The notes below the pieces were generated by a model. It had not been told where the DNA came from. It was given only the letters and a program-made list of their open reading frames with translations, and ran no database searches. From assembly GCA_002747395.1 (NCBI GenBank), contig PDPE01000026.1, forward strand, positions 1 to 64,000: DNA of 64,000 bases, written 5' to 3'. The position numbers and the translations under genes are program-made. This DNA is from Pseudomonadota bacterium (lineage in GTDB: Bacteria > Pseudomonadota > Gammaproteobacteria > Pseudomonadales > Oleiphilaceae). Of the stretch, positions 36,198 through 45,035 are shown piece by piece; position 1 is the stretch's first letter; each line of letters opens with the position of its first letter.

Positions 36198-37010
36198 ATG
36201 GGGCTTTATGCGGTATTGGGTCACCCTGTTGGTCATAGCAAATCACCACAGATTCACGGTTACTTTGCCAGGCAAACCGGGCAGGATATGGACTATGTGA
36301 CCGTTCAGCCACCGCTGGACGGTTTTACCGCCGAGGCAGAAGATTTTTTCGCCAGGGGAGGCTTGGGCTTCAATGTGACCGTACCTTTCAAGGAAGAAGC
36401 GTTCAACTGGGTGACGCGTTTATCTGAAAGGGCCAGTCTTGCGGGTGCGGTCAATACGGTATACCTGAACAGCCAGGGAGAAACCTGTGGAGACAATACC
36501 GACGGTATTGGACTGGTCAGAGATCTGACTCACAACCACCAGGTCGATCTGAAAAACAGGCGTCTGCTGGTTTTGGGCGCTGGCGGCGCGGTTCGTGGCA
36601 CGCTCAAGCCGTTGCTGGATTGTCACCCTGCAGAAATTGTCATTGCCAACCGTACCCTGGCCAGGGCGGAGGCGCTGGCCAGCCTGTTTTCACCCTGGGG
36701 CACCATCCGCTCCTGTGCATTTGGCGAGTTATCCGATACTTTTGATATTGTCATCAATGGCACCTCTGCCGGACTGGCAGGCTCGGTGCCGGCTGTGCCC
36801 GAGCGGGTTATCGGCTCTCATACTGTTGCTTACGATATGATTTATTCTGACAAAATGACCGCATTTAACCGGTGGGCCAAACAGCATGGTTGCCATCAGC
36901 AAATCGATGGACTGGGTATGCTGGTCGAGCAGGCTGCGGAAGCCTTTGAAATCTGGCGAGGCGTCAAGCCGGACGGCCAGGTCGTTGTCAGTTACTTGCG
37001 GCAGCTTTAA
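36198..37010 (+). CDS. aroE: shikimate 5-dehydrogenase
   Basis: AroE reduces 3-dehydroshikimate to shikimate with NADPH. The substrate site GHPVGHSKSP (8-17) and NVTVPFKE (59-66, catalytic Lys65) are intact, followed by NADP-binding GAGGAVRGTL near residue 125 and NRTLARAEAL. Length 270 matches E. coli (272). It lies 91 bases downstream of hemF with GAGG upstream of the ATG. Confidence 0.97.
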   Translation: MGLYAVLGHPVGHSKSPQIHGYFARQTGQDMDYVTVQPPLDGFTAEAEDFFARGGLGFNVTVPFKEEAFNWVTRLSERASLAGAVNTVYLNSQGETCGDNTDGIGLVRDLTHNHQVDLKNRRLLVLGAGGAVRGTLKPLLDCHPAEIVIANRTLARAEALASLFSPWGTIRSCAFGELSDTFDIVINGTSAGLAGSVPAVPERVIGSHTVAYDMIYSDKMTAFNRWAKQHGCHQQIDGLGMLVEQAAEAFEIWRGVKPDGQVVVSYLRQL

Positions 37011-37171
37011 ACCCCGTTTTGTGTATCTGCTTGCGTTTCCACGGGCAGTGTGTGCAGGAAGGCGCCGTAAATACGTCACTTCGGGCTCGACTTTGGCACC
37101 CAAGTAACCGACAATTAACCCCCCACTTTTTGAGTGCTTTTTGACAATGATTCTAACCGGGTATCCAGGAT

Positions 37172-38296
37172 ATGGTCGATATGAGCAGTGATATTTTTAT
37201 CTGGGCGGGCATTCTTTTTTGCATCACCCAGTCCGCAATGTTTTCCGGGCTGAATCTGGCTTTTTTCTCCTTAAACAGGCTGCAGCTGGAAGTCGAGGCA
37301 AGCCACGGTAACAAGGCGGCCGCCCGCATACTGGCCATGCGGAAAGACTCGAACTTTCTGTTGTCGACCATTTTATGGGGGAATGTGGGAATCAATGTAC
37401 TGTTGACCCTGCTTTCGGACTCTGTTCTGGCCGGGCTTGCTGCATTTCTGTTTTCGACCGTCTTTATTACCATGTGTGGTGAAATATTGCCCCAGGCGTA
37501 TTTTTCCCGCAATGCGTTAAAAATGGCGTCGTTGCTTTCGCCGATCATGCGTTTTTACCAGATTCTGCTGTTTCCGGTTGCCAAACCTGCGGCTTTGTTG
37601 CTGGATGGCTGGCTGGGCAAGGAAGGGACGGATTATCTGCTCGAACGGGATCTGAAGCGTGTTATTCGCAAGCATGTCGAAGCGGAAGAAGCCGAGGTGG
37701 ATCAGGTCGAAGGCATTGGTGCATTGAACTTTTTGGCGATTGATGACCTGAAAGTTTCCCAGGAAGGAGAAAAGGTTGCTCCGGAATCCATTATCTGCCT
37801 GCCCACACAAGTGGATTTGCCCATTATTCCTGAAATCAAACGGGACCCGTCGGACTCATTTCTGCAAAAAATCCATGCCAGTGGACATAACTGGGTGGTG
37901 TTGGCGAATGAAATGGGTGAGCCGCATTTATTGATGGACGCTGATGGTGCATTGAGAGCGGCATTGTTCGATACCGACCAGCCGTTTGATCCCTATTTGT
38001 TTTGCCACAGGCCCATTATTGTGAAAGACCCCGAGGTTACTATTGGAGATGTGATCATTCATCTGAAAGCGAATGCCTCTGACGACCTGCATCACGATAG
38101 TGCGATCGAGTTCGATGTTGTCCTGGTGTGGTGTGAACATCCGAGAATCATTACAGGCGCAGATATTCTCGGCCGGCTCTTGAAAGGAATCACGGCACAG
38201 ATGAAATCGGTTGATAACGTAGCACCCGTGTTTATGAAGGCAAGCAATCCAACCATTACCCATCAGGAAGAGTTACAAAAAGAAGTGTACAAATAA
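37172..38296 (+). CDS. DUF21 (CNNM/CorB-type) membrane protein
   Basis: A 374-residue protein with an N-terminal DUF21 transmembrane domain (about four hydrophobic segments in residues 5-150, including the characteristic MCGEILPQAYFSRNALK) and a cytoplasmic C-terminal half that resembles a degenerate CBS-pair region. The family includes CorB/CorC-like magnesium or cobalt transporters and CNNM proteins. Transport has not been shown for this type. An alternative ATG three codons downstream (37181) has better AGGA spacing. It stands alone between aroE and the lipoprotein gene. Confidence 0.78.
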   Translation: MVDMSSDIFIWAGILFCITQSAMFSGLNLAFFSLNRLQLEVEASHGNKAAARILAMRKDSNFLLSTILWGNVGINVLLTLLSDSVLAGLAAFLFSTVFITMCGEILPQAYFSRNALKMASLLSPIMRFYQILLFPVAKPAALLLDGWLGKEGTDYLLERDLKRVIRKHVEAEEAEVDQVEGIGALNFLAIDDLKVSQEGEKVAPESIICLPTQVDLPIIPEIKRDPSDSFLQKIHASGHNWVVLANEMGEPHLLMDADGALRAALFDTDQPFDPYLFCHRPIIVKDPEVTIGDVIIHLKANASDDLHHDSAIEFDVVLVWCEHPRIITGADILGRLLKGITAQMKSVDNVAPVFMKASNPTITHQEELQKEVYK

Positions 38297-38389
38297 ACGG
38301 CACAAAAAACGGCACAAACGGAAAAAAAGCGTATAAGCAGAAAATTGGATTGACCGGGCAAAAATTTCCCTTATAAAATGGCCCGAAAA

Positions 38390-38428
38390 ATTTTCAGTGA
38401 ATTTTCAGTTAATAATTTTCAGTTGATA
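38390..38428 (+). repeat. triple ATTTTCAGT repeat upstream of the OmpA-type lipoprotein gene
   Basis: Three imperfect copies of a 11-14 bp unit (ATTTTCAGTGA, ATTTTCAGTTAATA, ATTTTCAGTTGATA) end 15 bases before the start codon. They may affect the promoter or leader. They belong to the short tandem duplications seen throughout the window. Confidence 0.6.
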
Positions 38429-38443
38429 TAGTAAGGGGAAAAA

Positions 38444-39949
38444 ATGGAAAAGAATCTCAAGCTGGCCTGGGTCATGGCAACGGTGTTGGCCACCGGTTGT
38501 GCTACCCAGGCTCAATTGTCCGGTAGCGAAGTTGCCAGTCGTTACCCTGAATTGGCTTCCTTGCAGGCGTCTCTGGCTCAGGCAAAGGAGGAACAGGTCA
38601 GTCTGTTGGCTCCATCCCTGTACTCCAGGGCCAAAAAGCAGTTGGAACGGGCAGATGGATTGGCAGCAGAAGGCAGTCAAAAGGCCGGTTCTGTTTTGGC
38701 CGAAGCATCCAGCCTGTTGCAAAAGGCTACAGAGTCAACCTCGGTTGCGAAAGATGAACTTGCAACCGTTTTGCTGGCAAGAGATCGTGCCATTGCCGCA
38801 GGTGCCGATCGACGTTTCCATAAACGATTTCAGTCAGCAGAAAAGCAACTGGCCAAAATGGGTGATTTGATCGCGAGTGGCAAGCTCTGGGCTGTACGTG
38901 AAGATCGTCAGGCTCTCGCTCAGAGTTACGTTTCTCTGGAGGTGGATTCACTGAAAACCAGTACCGCTGCCGAGGCCGCCGATATGATCAAACAGGCGAT
39001 CGCCGCCGAAGCGGATGAGTACGCCCCTGAAACGTTGAAAAAAGCGCAGGAAGAGTTAAACCTGTCTCGAAAAGTGCTGGAAACGGACAGAACGGCAACC
39101 GACAAGGCAGCGGCACGTGCGCAAATGTCATACTGGTATGCCAAAAGAGCTCTCCAGGTGACAGAAATCATTAAAGAAATCAAACAAAGCCATATGTCAG
39201 ATGAACAGGTTGTGCTGTGGTATCAGAGTCAATTGAGTCATGCAGTGGCCCCTGTCATCGGGAAACTTGATTTCAGCATGAGCAACAAGGCGGTAATCAG
39301 TCATATCGCTGCAAACCTTGAGACATTAAAAAAACAGTCATCGGACGTGGTGAGCCAGTTGAGTCAGACTCAAACCGGCTCCGCGAGTCTGCTTGCTCAA
39401 AAAGAGGCAGAGTACAACGCGAAATTACAGGAAGCAGAAACCCGATACCTCCAGATTCTGGAAAGAAAGGACAAGGAGCTGGCGAGTCTCCAGTCGGTGA
39501 TAGACGAGAAACGCAAACGGGAAGAGGAAATCAACAATACCTTTATCGGGGTACAAGGCCTGTTTGGCGAAAAGGAAGCCGAAGTGTATCGTCAGGGAAA
39601 CAATGTTTTGATCAGGGCTTACGGATTCAGTTTTCCTTCGGGTAAAAGTGAAATTCAGTCTGGCAACTTTCCCCTGCTGAACAAGATTATTCAGGCGGTG
39701 CAGTTGTTCCCCGGTTCGGCTGTTGAGGTTTCAGGCCATACGGACAATCGCGGTTCCGACTCTTTCAATATGAAGTTGTCCGATGAGCGAGCCCGGAAAG
39801 TGGGACGCTTCCTGGTAGACGTGGGCAATATTGAAAGCCGGCGGGTATCCAGTAAAGGCTACGGCAAACAAAAACCTTTGGCATCCAATGAAACAGCCGA
39901 AGGCAGAGCCGCTAACCGAAGGGTAGAAATTCTTATTGTGAACCGTTAA
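38444..39949 (+). CDS. OmpA-family outer-membrane lipoprotein with DUF4398-like helical region
   Basis: A 501-residue predicted lipoprotein. The N-terminus KLAWVMATVLATGC has a lipobox-like end with Cys19. A long alanine-, glutamine- and glutamate-rich helical region (about 35-360) looks like the DUF4398/coiled-coil part of related proteins. The last 115 residues form an OmpA peptidoglycan-binding domain with VSGHTDNRGSDSFN and LSDERARKVGRFL, and it ends RRVEILIVNR. It probably tethers the outer membrane to peptidoglycan. AAGGGG precedes the ATG. It converges with the carbonic-anhydrase-like gene. Confidence 0.85.
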   Translation: MEKNLKLAWVMATVLATGCATQAQLSGSEVASRYPELASLQASLAQAKEEQVSLLAPSLYSRAKKQLERADGLAAEGSQKAGSVLAEASSLLQKATESTSVAKDELATVLLARDRAIAAGADRRFHKRFQSAEKQLAKMGDLIASGKLWAVREDRQALAQSYVSLEVDSLKTSTAAEAADMIKQAIAAEADEYAPETLKKAQEELNLSRKVLETDRTATDKAAARAQMSYWYAKRALQVTEIIKEIKQSHMSDEQVVLWYQSQLSHAVAPVIGKLDFSMSNKAVISHIAANLETLKKQSSDVVSQLSQTQTGSASLLAQKEAEYNAKLQEAETRYLQILERKDKELASLQSVIDEKRKREEEINNTFIGVQGLFGEKEAEVYRQGNNVLIRAYGFSFPSGKSEIQSGNFPLLNKIIQAVQLFPGSAVEVSGHTDNRGSDSFNMKLSDERARKVGRFLVDVGNIESRRVSSKGYGKQKPLASNETAEGRAANRRVEILIVNR

Positions 39950-39966
39950 ATCCGAAAGCCGCAGCA

Positions 39967-40039
39967 GGCGTTATAAAAACGCCAGAGCAGCGGTGATTGG
40001 TCATCTGTGAAGGAAGCTCGATAGCTCCATTGAGCTTCC
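39967..40039. terminator. two hairpins between convergent genes
   Basis: GGCGTT / AACGCC (39967-39983, 5-base loop) and GGAAGCTC / GAGCTTCC (40012-40039, 8-bp perfect stem, 12-base loop) lie in the 126-base gap between two convergent genes. There is no clear T-tract, so a bidirectional termination or transcript-end role is inferred from position. Confidence 0.45.
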
Positions 40040-40075
40040 CCACCTCCAGACAGGCTGGCAGAGAGCCGCCGGTTA

Positions 40076-40615
40076 TCAGGGTTGCCCGCTTTCCATGTAG
40101 CTGTTTTTCAATTTAACGTAATTATTGGCAGTGTAAGTGAAGTAAGTCCGCTCTTTCTCTGTCAGTTCTCTTACCCGCCTTGCAGGCGAACCGGCATAAA
40201 TATACCCGCTTTCAAGCACTTTTCCGGGTGTCACCAGGCTGCCGGCGCCCAGAATGACCTGCGACTCGATAACGGCACCATCCATCACGATCGAACCCAT
40301 GCCGACAAGCACTTCATTGTGAACTGTGCACCCGTGCAATAATGCCTTGTGGCCCACGGTAACATCATTGCCGAGAGTGAGAGAGAAGCCATCGGGATTG
40401 TAATCACTGGCATGGGTAATATGGAAAACCGAGCCATCCTGGATACTGCACCTGTCGCCGATACGAATCCGGTGCATATCTCCCCGAATGGTTGTCATTG
40501 GCCAGACGGAGCAGTCATCCCCGATTTCAACATCCCCTATGACAAGTGCCGTTTCATCAACGAATACTCGTTTTCCCAATTTGGGTGTCATGTTCAGATA
40601 ACTTCTAATCGTCAT
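40076..40615 (-). CDS. gamma-carbonic-anhydrase-like hexapeptide protein (YrdA family)
   Basis: A 179-residue left-handed beta-helix protein with hexapeptide repeats (VIGDVEIGDDCSVWP, VLVGMGSIVMDGAVI and similar). The expected metal-binding histidines occur in VFHIT and VGHKALLHGC. The family is related to Cam gamma-carbonic anhydrase, though activity of YrdA-type proteins is doubtful. ATG 40615 has GGGAG about 10 bases upstream. It is divergent from prlC, as in Pseudomonas. Confidence 0.9.
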   Translation of the reverse strand: MTIRSYLNMTPKLGKRVFVDETALVIGDVEIGDDCSVWPMTTIRGDMHRIRIGDRCSIQDGSVFHITHASDYNPDGFSLTLGNDVTVGHKALLHGCTVHNEVLVGMGSIVMDGAVIESQVILGAGSLVTPGKVLESGYIYAGSPARRVRELTEKERTYFTYTANNYVKLKNSYMESGQP

Positions 40616-40752
40616 AAATAGCGCTCCCGGGTAACAGATCACAGAGAAACTTGGATTATAGGTGGAAAGTTTGGAATAATTACCGTTCGTATTATCCTGA
40701 ACGAGTCATCGTACCGAATCACCACACCAAATCAGCAATACAGGACACTTTA

Positions 40753-42789
40753 ATGACTAACCCGCTACTTGATCAAACACTTTTTCCGGATTTTCAACAA
40801 TTTAATCCGGGAATTGTCTGTCAGTCGATAGAATCGATACTGGATGACAACCGGAAAAAGATTGATCAACTCACCAGTCAGCAGCAATTTACGTGGGACT
40901 CTCTGGCATTGCCGATCGAGGAGTTGACGGATCGGCTGGATAATGCCTGGTCGGTAGTCAGCCATATGAACGGCGTAATGAATACGGAAGAACTCAGAGA
41001 TGCCTATAACGAGTCGATCAAGAAGGTCACAGAGTATTCTACCGAGTTTGGTCAGAATCAAAAGCTGTGGTCAGCCTTTCAAACACTGGCTGAAAGCCCT
41101 GAATATGAGAAACTATCCCGGGCACAACAGCAGTCGATCCGGCACGCGCTGAGAGATTTTCACCTGTCGGGCGTTGACCTGGCACCCGAAAGGAAAGAGC
41201 GATTCTCAACCCTGAGTCAAAAAATGGCCGGGCTCGGTAGCCGTTTTTCCAATAATGTGCTGGATGCCACTCACGCCTGGACATTGCATATCACAGAGAC
41301 CGACAGACTGACAGGGATACCGGAAAATGCCCTGAAAATGGCGCAACAGACTGCACGGGAAAAGGGTCTTGACGGCTACGTGTTTACTCTGGATATTCCC
41401 AGCTATATGCCGGTGATGTCCTATTGTGATGACGAGGACATTCGCAAACAGATGTATGAGGCCTATGTGACACGCGCCTCGGAGTGCGGCCCCAATGCCG
41501 GTAAATGGGACAATTCCGAAATTATAGAGGACATTCTGGCATGCAGGCTGGAGTTGGCAAATATCCTCGGGTTTGCCAACTATGCCGAGCGGTCATTGGC
41601 AAAGAAAATGGCCAGGTCTCCTGCCCAGGTGCTGGATTTTCTGAATGAGCTTGCTGAAAAATCCCGACCCCATGCCGAACTGGAATTTGCCGAACTGAAA
41701 CAGTATGCAGGGGAGCTGGGTAAAACGAAACTGGAAGCCTGGGATGTTGCCTATTACAGTGAAAAACTGAGGCATAAACTCTTTGATTTTTCACAAGAAG
41801 ACGTTCGCCCCTATTTCCCCTTGCCGAAAGCCTTGAACGGGCTGTTTGAGTGTGTTCACCGACTCTTTGATGTCGATATTTCGCCTTTGTCCGACATACC
41901 GGTCTGGCATCAGGATGTTCAGGTATTTGAAATCAAAAGTCATGGCAGACGCATTGCCGCCTTTTACCTGGATTTATACGCTCGCAAGAACAAGCGTGGC
42001 GGAGCCTGGATGGCAAGCTGTCGCCAGAGAAGAAAAACTCTCGCGGGACAACTGCAACTGCCAGTTGCCTTTTTGACCTGTAATTTTAGCAGCCCGGTGG
42101 GCGAGCAGCCGTCGCTTTTAACCCATAACGAGCTGACCACGCTGTTCCATGAATTTGGCCACGGTTTGCATCATATGCTGACACGGATCGAGGTGAGCGG
42201 GGTGTCCGGTATTTCCGGAGTCGCCTGGGATGCAGTTGAATTGCCCAGCCAGTTTCTTGAAAACTGGTGTTGGCAGCCAGAATCCCTGGCAGAGATATCC
42301 GGCCATTATCAATCGGAAGAGCCGCTTCCGGCAGAGATGCTGGATAACATGCTGAAAGCAAAAAACTTCCAGGCAGGGATGATGACCCTCAGACAGCTTG
42401 AGTTTGGCCTGTTCGATTTTCGATTGCACCATGAGTACAGTGATAACAACAGGGTTGACATACTCAACCTGATAGATGATGTTCGAGACAAGGTTTCGAT
42501 TTTGAAGCCGCCGGCTTTCAATCGCTTTACCCACAGTTTCAACCATATTTTTGCCGGAGGCGGTGGTTATGCAGCCGGTTATTACAGCTACAAATGGGCT
42601 GAAGTGCTGGCTGCGGATGCGTTTTCCAGATTCGAGGAAGAGGGGATTTTTAATCCTGAAACGGGGCAGGCTTTTAAACAGACGATTCTGGAGCAAGGGG
42701 GATCGCAAGATCCAATGGCTCTGTTTGTCGAGTTTCGCGGGCGAAAGCCTGAAGTTGAACCCTTACTGAAACAAAACGGTTTGCTCTGA
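40753..42789 (+). CDS. prlC: oligopeptidase A
   Basis: A cytoplasmic M3-family zinc metallopeptidase that degrades peptides such as cleaved signal peptides. The zinc motif HEFGH is at residues 466-470, followed by GLHHMLTRIEVSGVSG and the C-terminal GGGYAAGYYSYKWAEVLAADAF. Length 678 matches E. coli PrlC (680). The ATG at 40753 starts MTNPLLDQTLFPDF. A 34-codon upstream extension is not conserved in type. The stop overlaps the yheV start by one base. Confidence 0.96.
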   Translation: MTNPLLDQTLFPDFQQFNPGIVCQSIESILDDNRKKIDQLTSQQQFTWDSLALPIEELTDRLDNAWSVVSHMNGVMNTEELRDAYNESIKKVTEYSTEFGQNQKLWSAFQTLAESPEYEKLSRAQQQSIRHALRDFHLSGVDLAPERKERFSTLSQKMAGLGSRFSNNVLDATHAWTLHITETDRLTGIPENALKMAQQTAREKGLDGYVFTLDIPSYMPVMSYCDDEDIRKQMYEAYVTRASECGPNAGKWDNSEIIEDILACRLELANILGFANYAERSLAKKMARSPAQVLDFLNELAEKSRPHAELEFAELKQYAGELGKTKLEAWDVAYYSEKLRHKLFDFSQEDVRPYFPLPKALNGLFECVHRLFDVDISPLSDIPVWHQDVQVFEIKSHGRRIAAFYLDLYARKNKRGGAWMASCRQRRKTLAGQLQLPVAFLTCNFSSPVGEQPSLLTHNELTTLFHEFGHGLHHMLTRIEVSGVSGISGVAWDAVELPSQFLENWCWQPESLAEISGHYQSEEPLPAEMLDNMLKAKNFQAGMMTLRQLEFGLFDFRLHHEYSDNNRVDILNLIDDVRDKVSILKPPAFNRFTHSFNHIFAGGGGYAAGYYSYKWAEVLAADAFSRFEEEGIFNPETGQAFKQTILEQGGSQDPMALFVEFRGRKPEVEPLLKQNGLL

Positions 42790-43073
42790 TGACAACACCA
42801 GATTCCAGAACAACACCCGATTCCAGGACAACACCCAAAAAGCACAGTCCGAAGCGGTTTATAGCGGGGGCGGTATGCCCTCAATGTGCCAAAATGGACA
42901 AGATATACGTTTACGAGCACGAGCAGAAAACCTTTCGTGCCTGTATTGAGTGCGGTTTTGTCGAGGCACAGCCTGATCAGGAGCGAGTGGCACCGATTCC
43001 GACCAGAGTGAACAAGGAGGAAACTGCAGTCAAGTCGCAAGATTCAATTATTCAGTCAGTTACCTTGCCATAG
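42789..43073 (+). CDS. yheV: YheV-family zinc-ribbon protein
   Basis: A 94-residue protein with two CXXC pairs (Cys30/Cys33 in CPQC and Cys52/Cys55 in CIEC) forming a putative zinc ribbon, and the family core KRFIAGAVCPQCAKMD. YheV is found next to prlC across gammaproteobacteria; its function is unknown. The start overlaps the prlC stop (TGATG). Its N-terminus is odd: an 18-bp tandem repeat (42792-42836) encodes TTPDSR twice and then TTP, so the protein has an extra unstructured tail. Confidence 0.88.
   Translation: MTTPDSRTTPDSRTTPKKHSPKRFIAGAVCPQCAKMDKIYVYEHEQKTFRACIECGFVEAQPDQERVAPIPTRVNKEETAVKSQDSIIQSVTLP
42792..42836 (+). repeat. 18-bp in-frame tandem repeat in yheV
   Basis: Two and a half copies of an 18-base unit beginning ACAACACC. 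They encode Thr-Thr-Pro-Asp-Ser-Arg repeats at the N-terminus of YheV. This looks like recent slippage. Confidence 0.8.
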
Positions 43074-43157
43074 TGTTGGATTCCAGGTGTAGGCGATTCC
43101 AGGGTTGGAAATACCATGAATCTGCACTGGCAGACTGGTCGAGTCACCCTTGTCGGT

Positions 43158-43895
43158 TCAGTCAAGGTGACCGATTCGGGATGAAAAATTAAAACGTATG
43201 TGATTTCGCTCAAGCAGTCCTTGCCAATAATTGTGCATCCAGCCCCATGCCTTGTTTTTGGCTTGTCGGACAAAGGGGTTCAGATCCAGGTCAAAATAGC
43301 CGGGAGAGCCGACAAGCCGACACAAAGTAACCTGTGTTGCTTCGTCCAGCTCATTGGCGAAGGGTTCCCCGATCAGGTGGTGAGCGAGCAGATTGGCCTG
43401 GGTGATTTCAGTGTCGTAGAGACTGCTGTTTCGGATACTTCTATTGTTATCATACATTTCTTCCATCAAGCGGTGACACAGATACGCCTTGATCAGCAGT
43501 CCGGCCAGCCCGGTATAGCGCGGGAAAAGGATCGATGGTTGTGCAAAATAATTGATGGCGGCCTGAATAAAGGGTTGGAGCAGGTCTTCTTCCCCTGCTT
43601 CTTTTGCACAGGCATCCACAAACTCGATTAACCTTGGTGCCATTTCAATGTATTCCACACTGAAATCATAGAGGCAGTGCACAGGGTCACCACCGTTAAC
43701 CCCGATGATCAAGTGGGGTTCGTTGATTTTGTTCTTGAGAATAGAAACAAAATGACCCGTTTTCAGCTCGTCCTCTTTGGCCTTCTGAATAACGAAAAAA
43801 ATCTTCTCCGGACTCATGTAGGTTCCCGCAAAATACCTGGCCGACCGTACAGATAGGTGATACGTGGCCAGCTTCGTACTTTTAGCCACTGACAT
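43158..43895 (-). CDS. conserved-looking protein of unknown function (245 aa)
   Basis: I do not recognise this protein. It is 245 residues, soluble in appearance, mixed alpha/beta at the N-terminus and strongly helical from about residue 85 on. There is no signal peptide and no catalytic motif I can name. Tryptophan- and asparagine-rich KNKAWGWMHNYWQGLLERN lies near the C-terminus. Codon usage resembles the neighbours. No strong ribosome binding site precedes the ATG at 43895. It converges with yheV; a GTCACC / GGTGAC inverted repeat (43143-43171) overlaps its end. Confidence 0.7.
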   Translation of the reverse strand: MSVAKSTKLATYHLSVRSARYFAGTYMSPEKIFFVIQKAKEDELKTGHFVSILKNKINEPHLIIGVNGGDPVHCLYDFSVEYIEMAPRLIEFVDACAKEAGEEDLLQPFIQAAINYFAQPSILFPRYTGLAGLLIKAYLCHRLMEEMYDNNRSIRNSSLYDTEITQANLLAHHLIGEPFANELDEATQVTLCRLVGSPGYFDLDLNPFVRQAKNKAWGWMHNYWQGLLERNHIRFNFSSRIGHLD

Positions 43896-44210
43896 CCATT
43901 TATTTAATGAGTGTAGATGAGAAAGACCGTGGCGCTAGCCCGGAATTATTATATTTTGGTATGTTTTGGTCGTCTGAGTCGATAAATCGGTATAACAGTG
44001 CCGGAAAAATGTGCATGGAACCCGTATTTTGTTGCGTTGGCCTGGCCGTGTTTGGTACTGGAAGGCCCGAACCGGCTGAATGTGGTGGCGATAAATGCTA
44101 TTATCGGCCTGGTTGCGCAGCCCGCCACCGGCTTTGCCCTGTTTTACCGGCCTCCCCCTGTTTTGCTGACAATTTATGAAGAAACAGAGTCCCTTAAGAA
44201 GTCAATAACG
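43896..44210. other. divergent spacer, no supported gene
   Basis: The 315 bases between the 245-aa unknown gene and the SCO1-like gene are open in some plus frames, including an in-frame extension of the SCO1 gene back to 43998. None of those translations has family support or a ribosome binding site. The stretch presumably holds divergent promoters. Confidence 0.4.
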
Positions 44211-44849
44211 ATGAAGGTTACAACGATGAAAGTAACAACGAAAGTGATGCTGGTTCTTTTTGGTATCGCTGCCTTTGCTGTGGCAGTGTCGATGAGTCTG
44301 ATCAATACCGGACCCGAATGGGAAAAGCTGGCAAGGCAGGGTGCGTTCCCGGCCAGCCCGGCCAAAGCCGTCCAGCCTTTCGAGCTTTTGGATCAAAATC
44401 AACAAGCCTTTACCGAACAGCAATTACGCGGAAAGTGGTCATTCGTTTTTATCGGATACACGTTTTGTCCCGATGTTTGCCCGCTGACACTGAGCCTGTT
44501 CAGGTCACTGTATGGCTTGCTGGAACAATCTGAAAATATGGACGACATTAATTTCATAATGATTTCGGCCGATCCGGAACGTGATACCAGTGAGCGATTG
44601 AAAGCCTATTTGTCTTTTTTTAATCCTGATTTTATCGGTTTGACAGGAGATGCGGAGGTAACTCGTTCATTGGCAAGAGCCATCAATTCGGGATTCCGGG
44701 TTCCTGAACATGCGCCGGGGGAGAGCTACTTTGTTGATCATAGCAGCAATATCAGCCTGATTGATCCATCGGGCAACTTCGTCGCATTTTTTCAGGTTCC
44801 GCATAGTGCAGAGAAAATGGCTCGGGCTTTTTCTGCTATAAAAGACTAA
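44211..44849 (+). CDS. SCO1/SenC-family copper-binding thioredoxin-like protein
   Basis: A membrane-anchored periplasmic protein of the SCO family, which delivers copper to cytochrome c oxidase or acts as a thiol redox protein. One N-terminal helix (about residues 11-31) is followed by the thioredoxin fold with the CXXXC copper site FCPDVC (Cys86, Cys90) and the conserved His177 in VDHSS. All three ligands are present. A 15-bp tandem duplication at the 5' end creates MKVTTMKVTT, so two starts (44211 and 44226) are possible. No oxidase genes are adjacent. Confidence 0.87.
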   Translation: MKVTTMKVTTKVMLVLFGIAAFAVAVSMSLINTGPEWEKLARQGAFPASPAKAVQPFELLDQNQQAFTEQQLRGKWSFVFIGYTFCPDVCPLTLSLFRSLYGLLEQSENMDDINFIMISADPERDTSERLKAYLSFFNPDFIGLTGDAEVTRSLARAINSGFRVPEHAPGESYFVDHSSNISLIDPSGNFVAFFQVPHSAEKMARAFSAIKD

Positions 44850-45035
44850 GGGTGTCAAATTTCCAACTGTTGGATCCCCGTGTGTCTGATGAACCCGGGT
44901 CAGGTGAAAGGCAGCTTTCCGGTGCAATCAGTGTGTTTGAGGTGCACCACTTCGGCGAACATAGCAGGTTCGCCAATTGCAATGTCTGGTATAGCGTATT
45001 CCCGGGTTTACCGGCTTTTTTGGATGGATTGAAAA

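Noticed and set aside
43907..44179. A 90-codon plus-strand open frame before the SCO1-like gene
   Set aside because: Cys-rich composition without pattern, no ribosome binding site, and it overlaps the likely promoter region.
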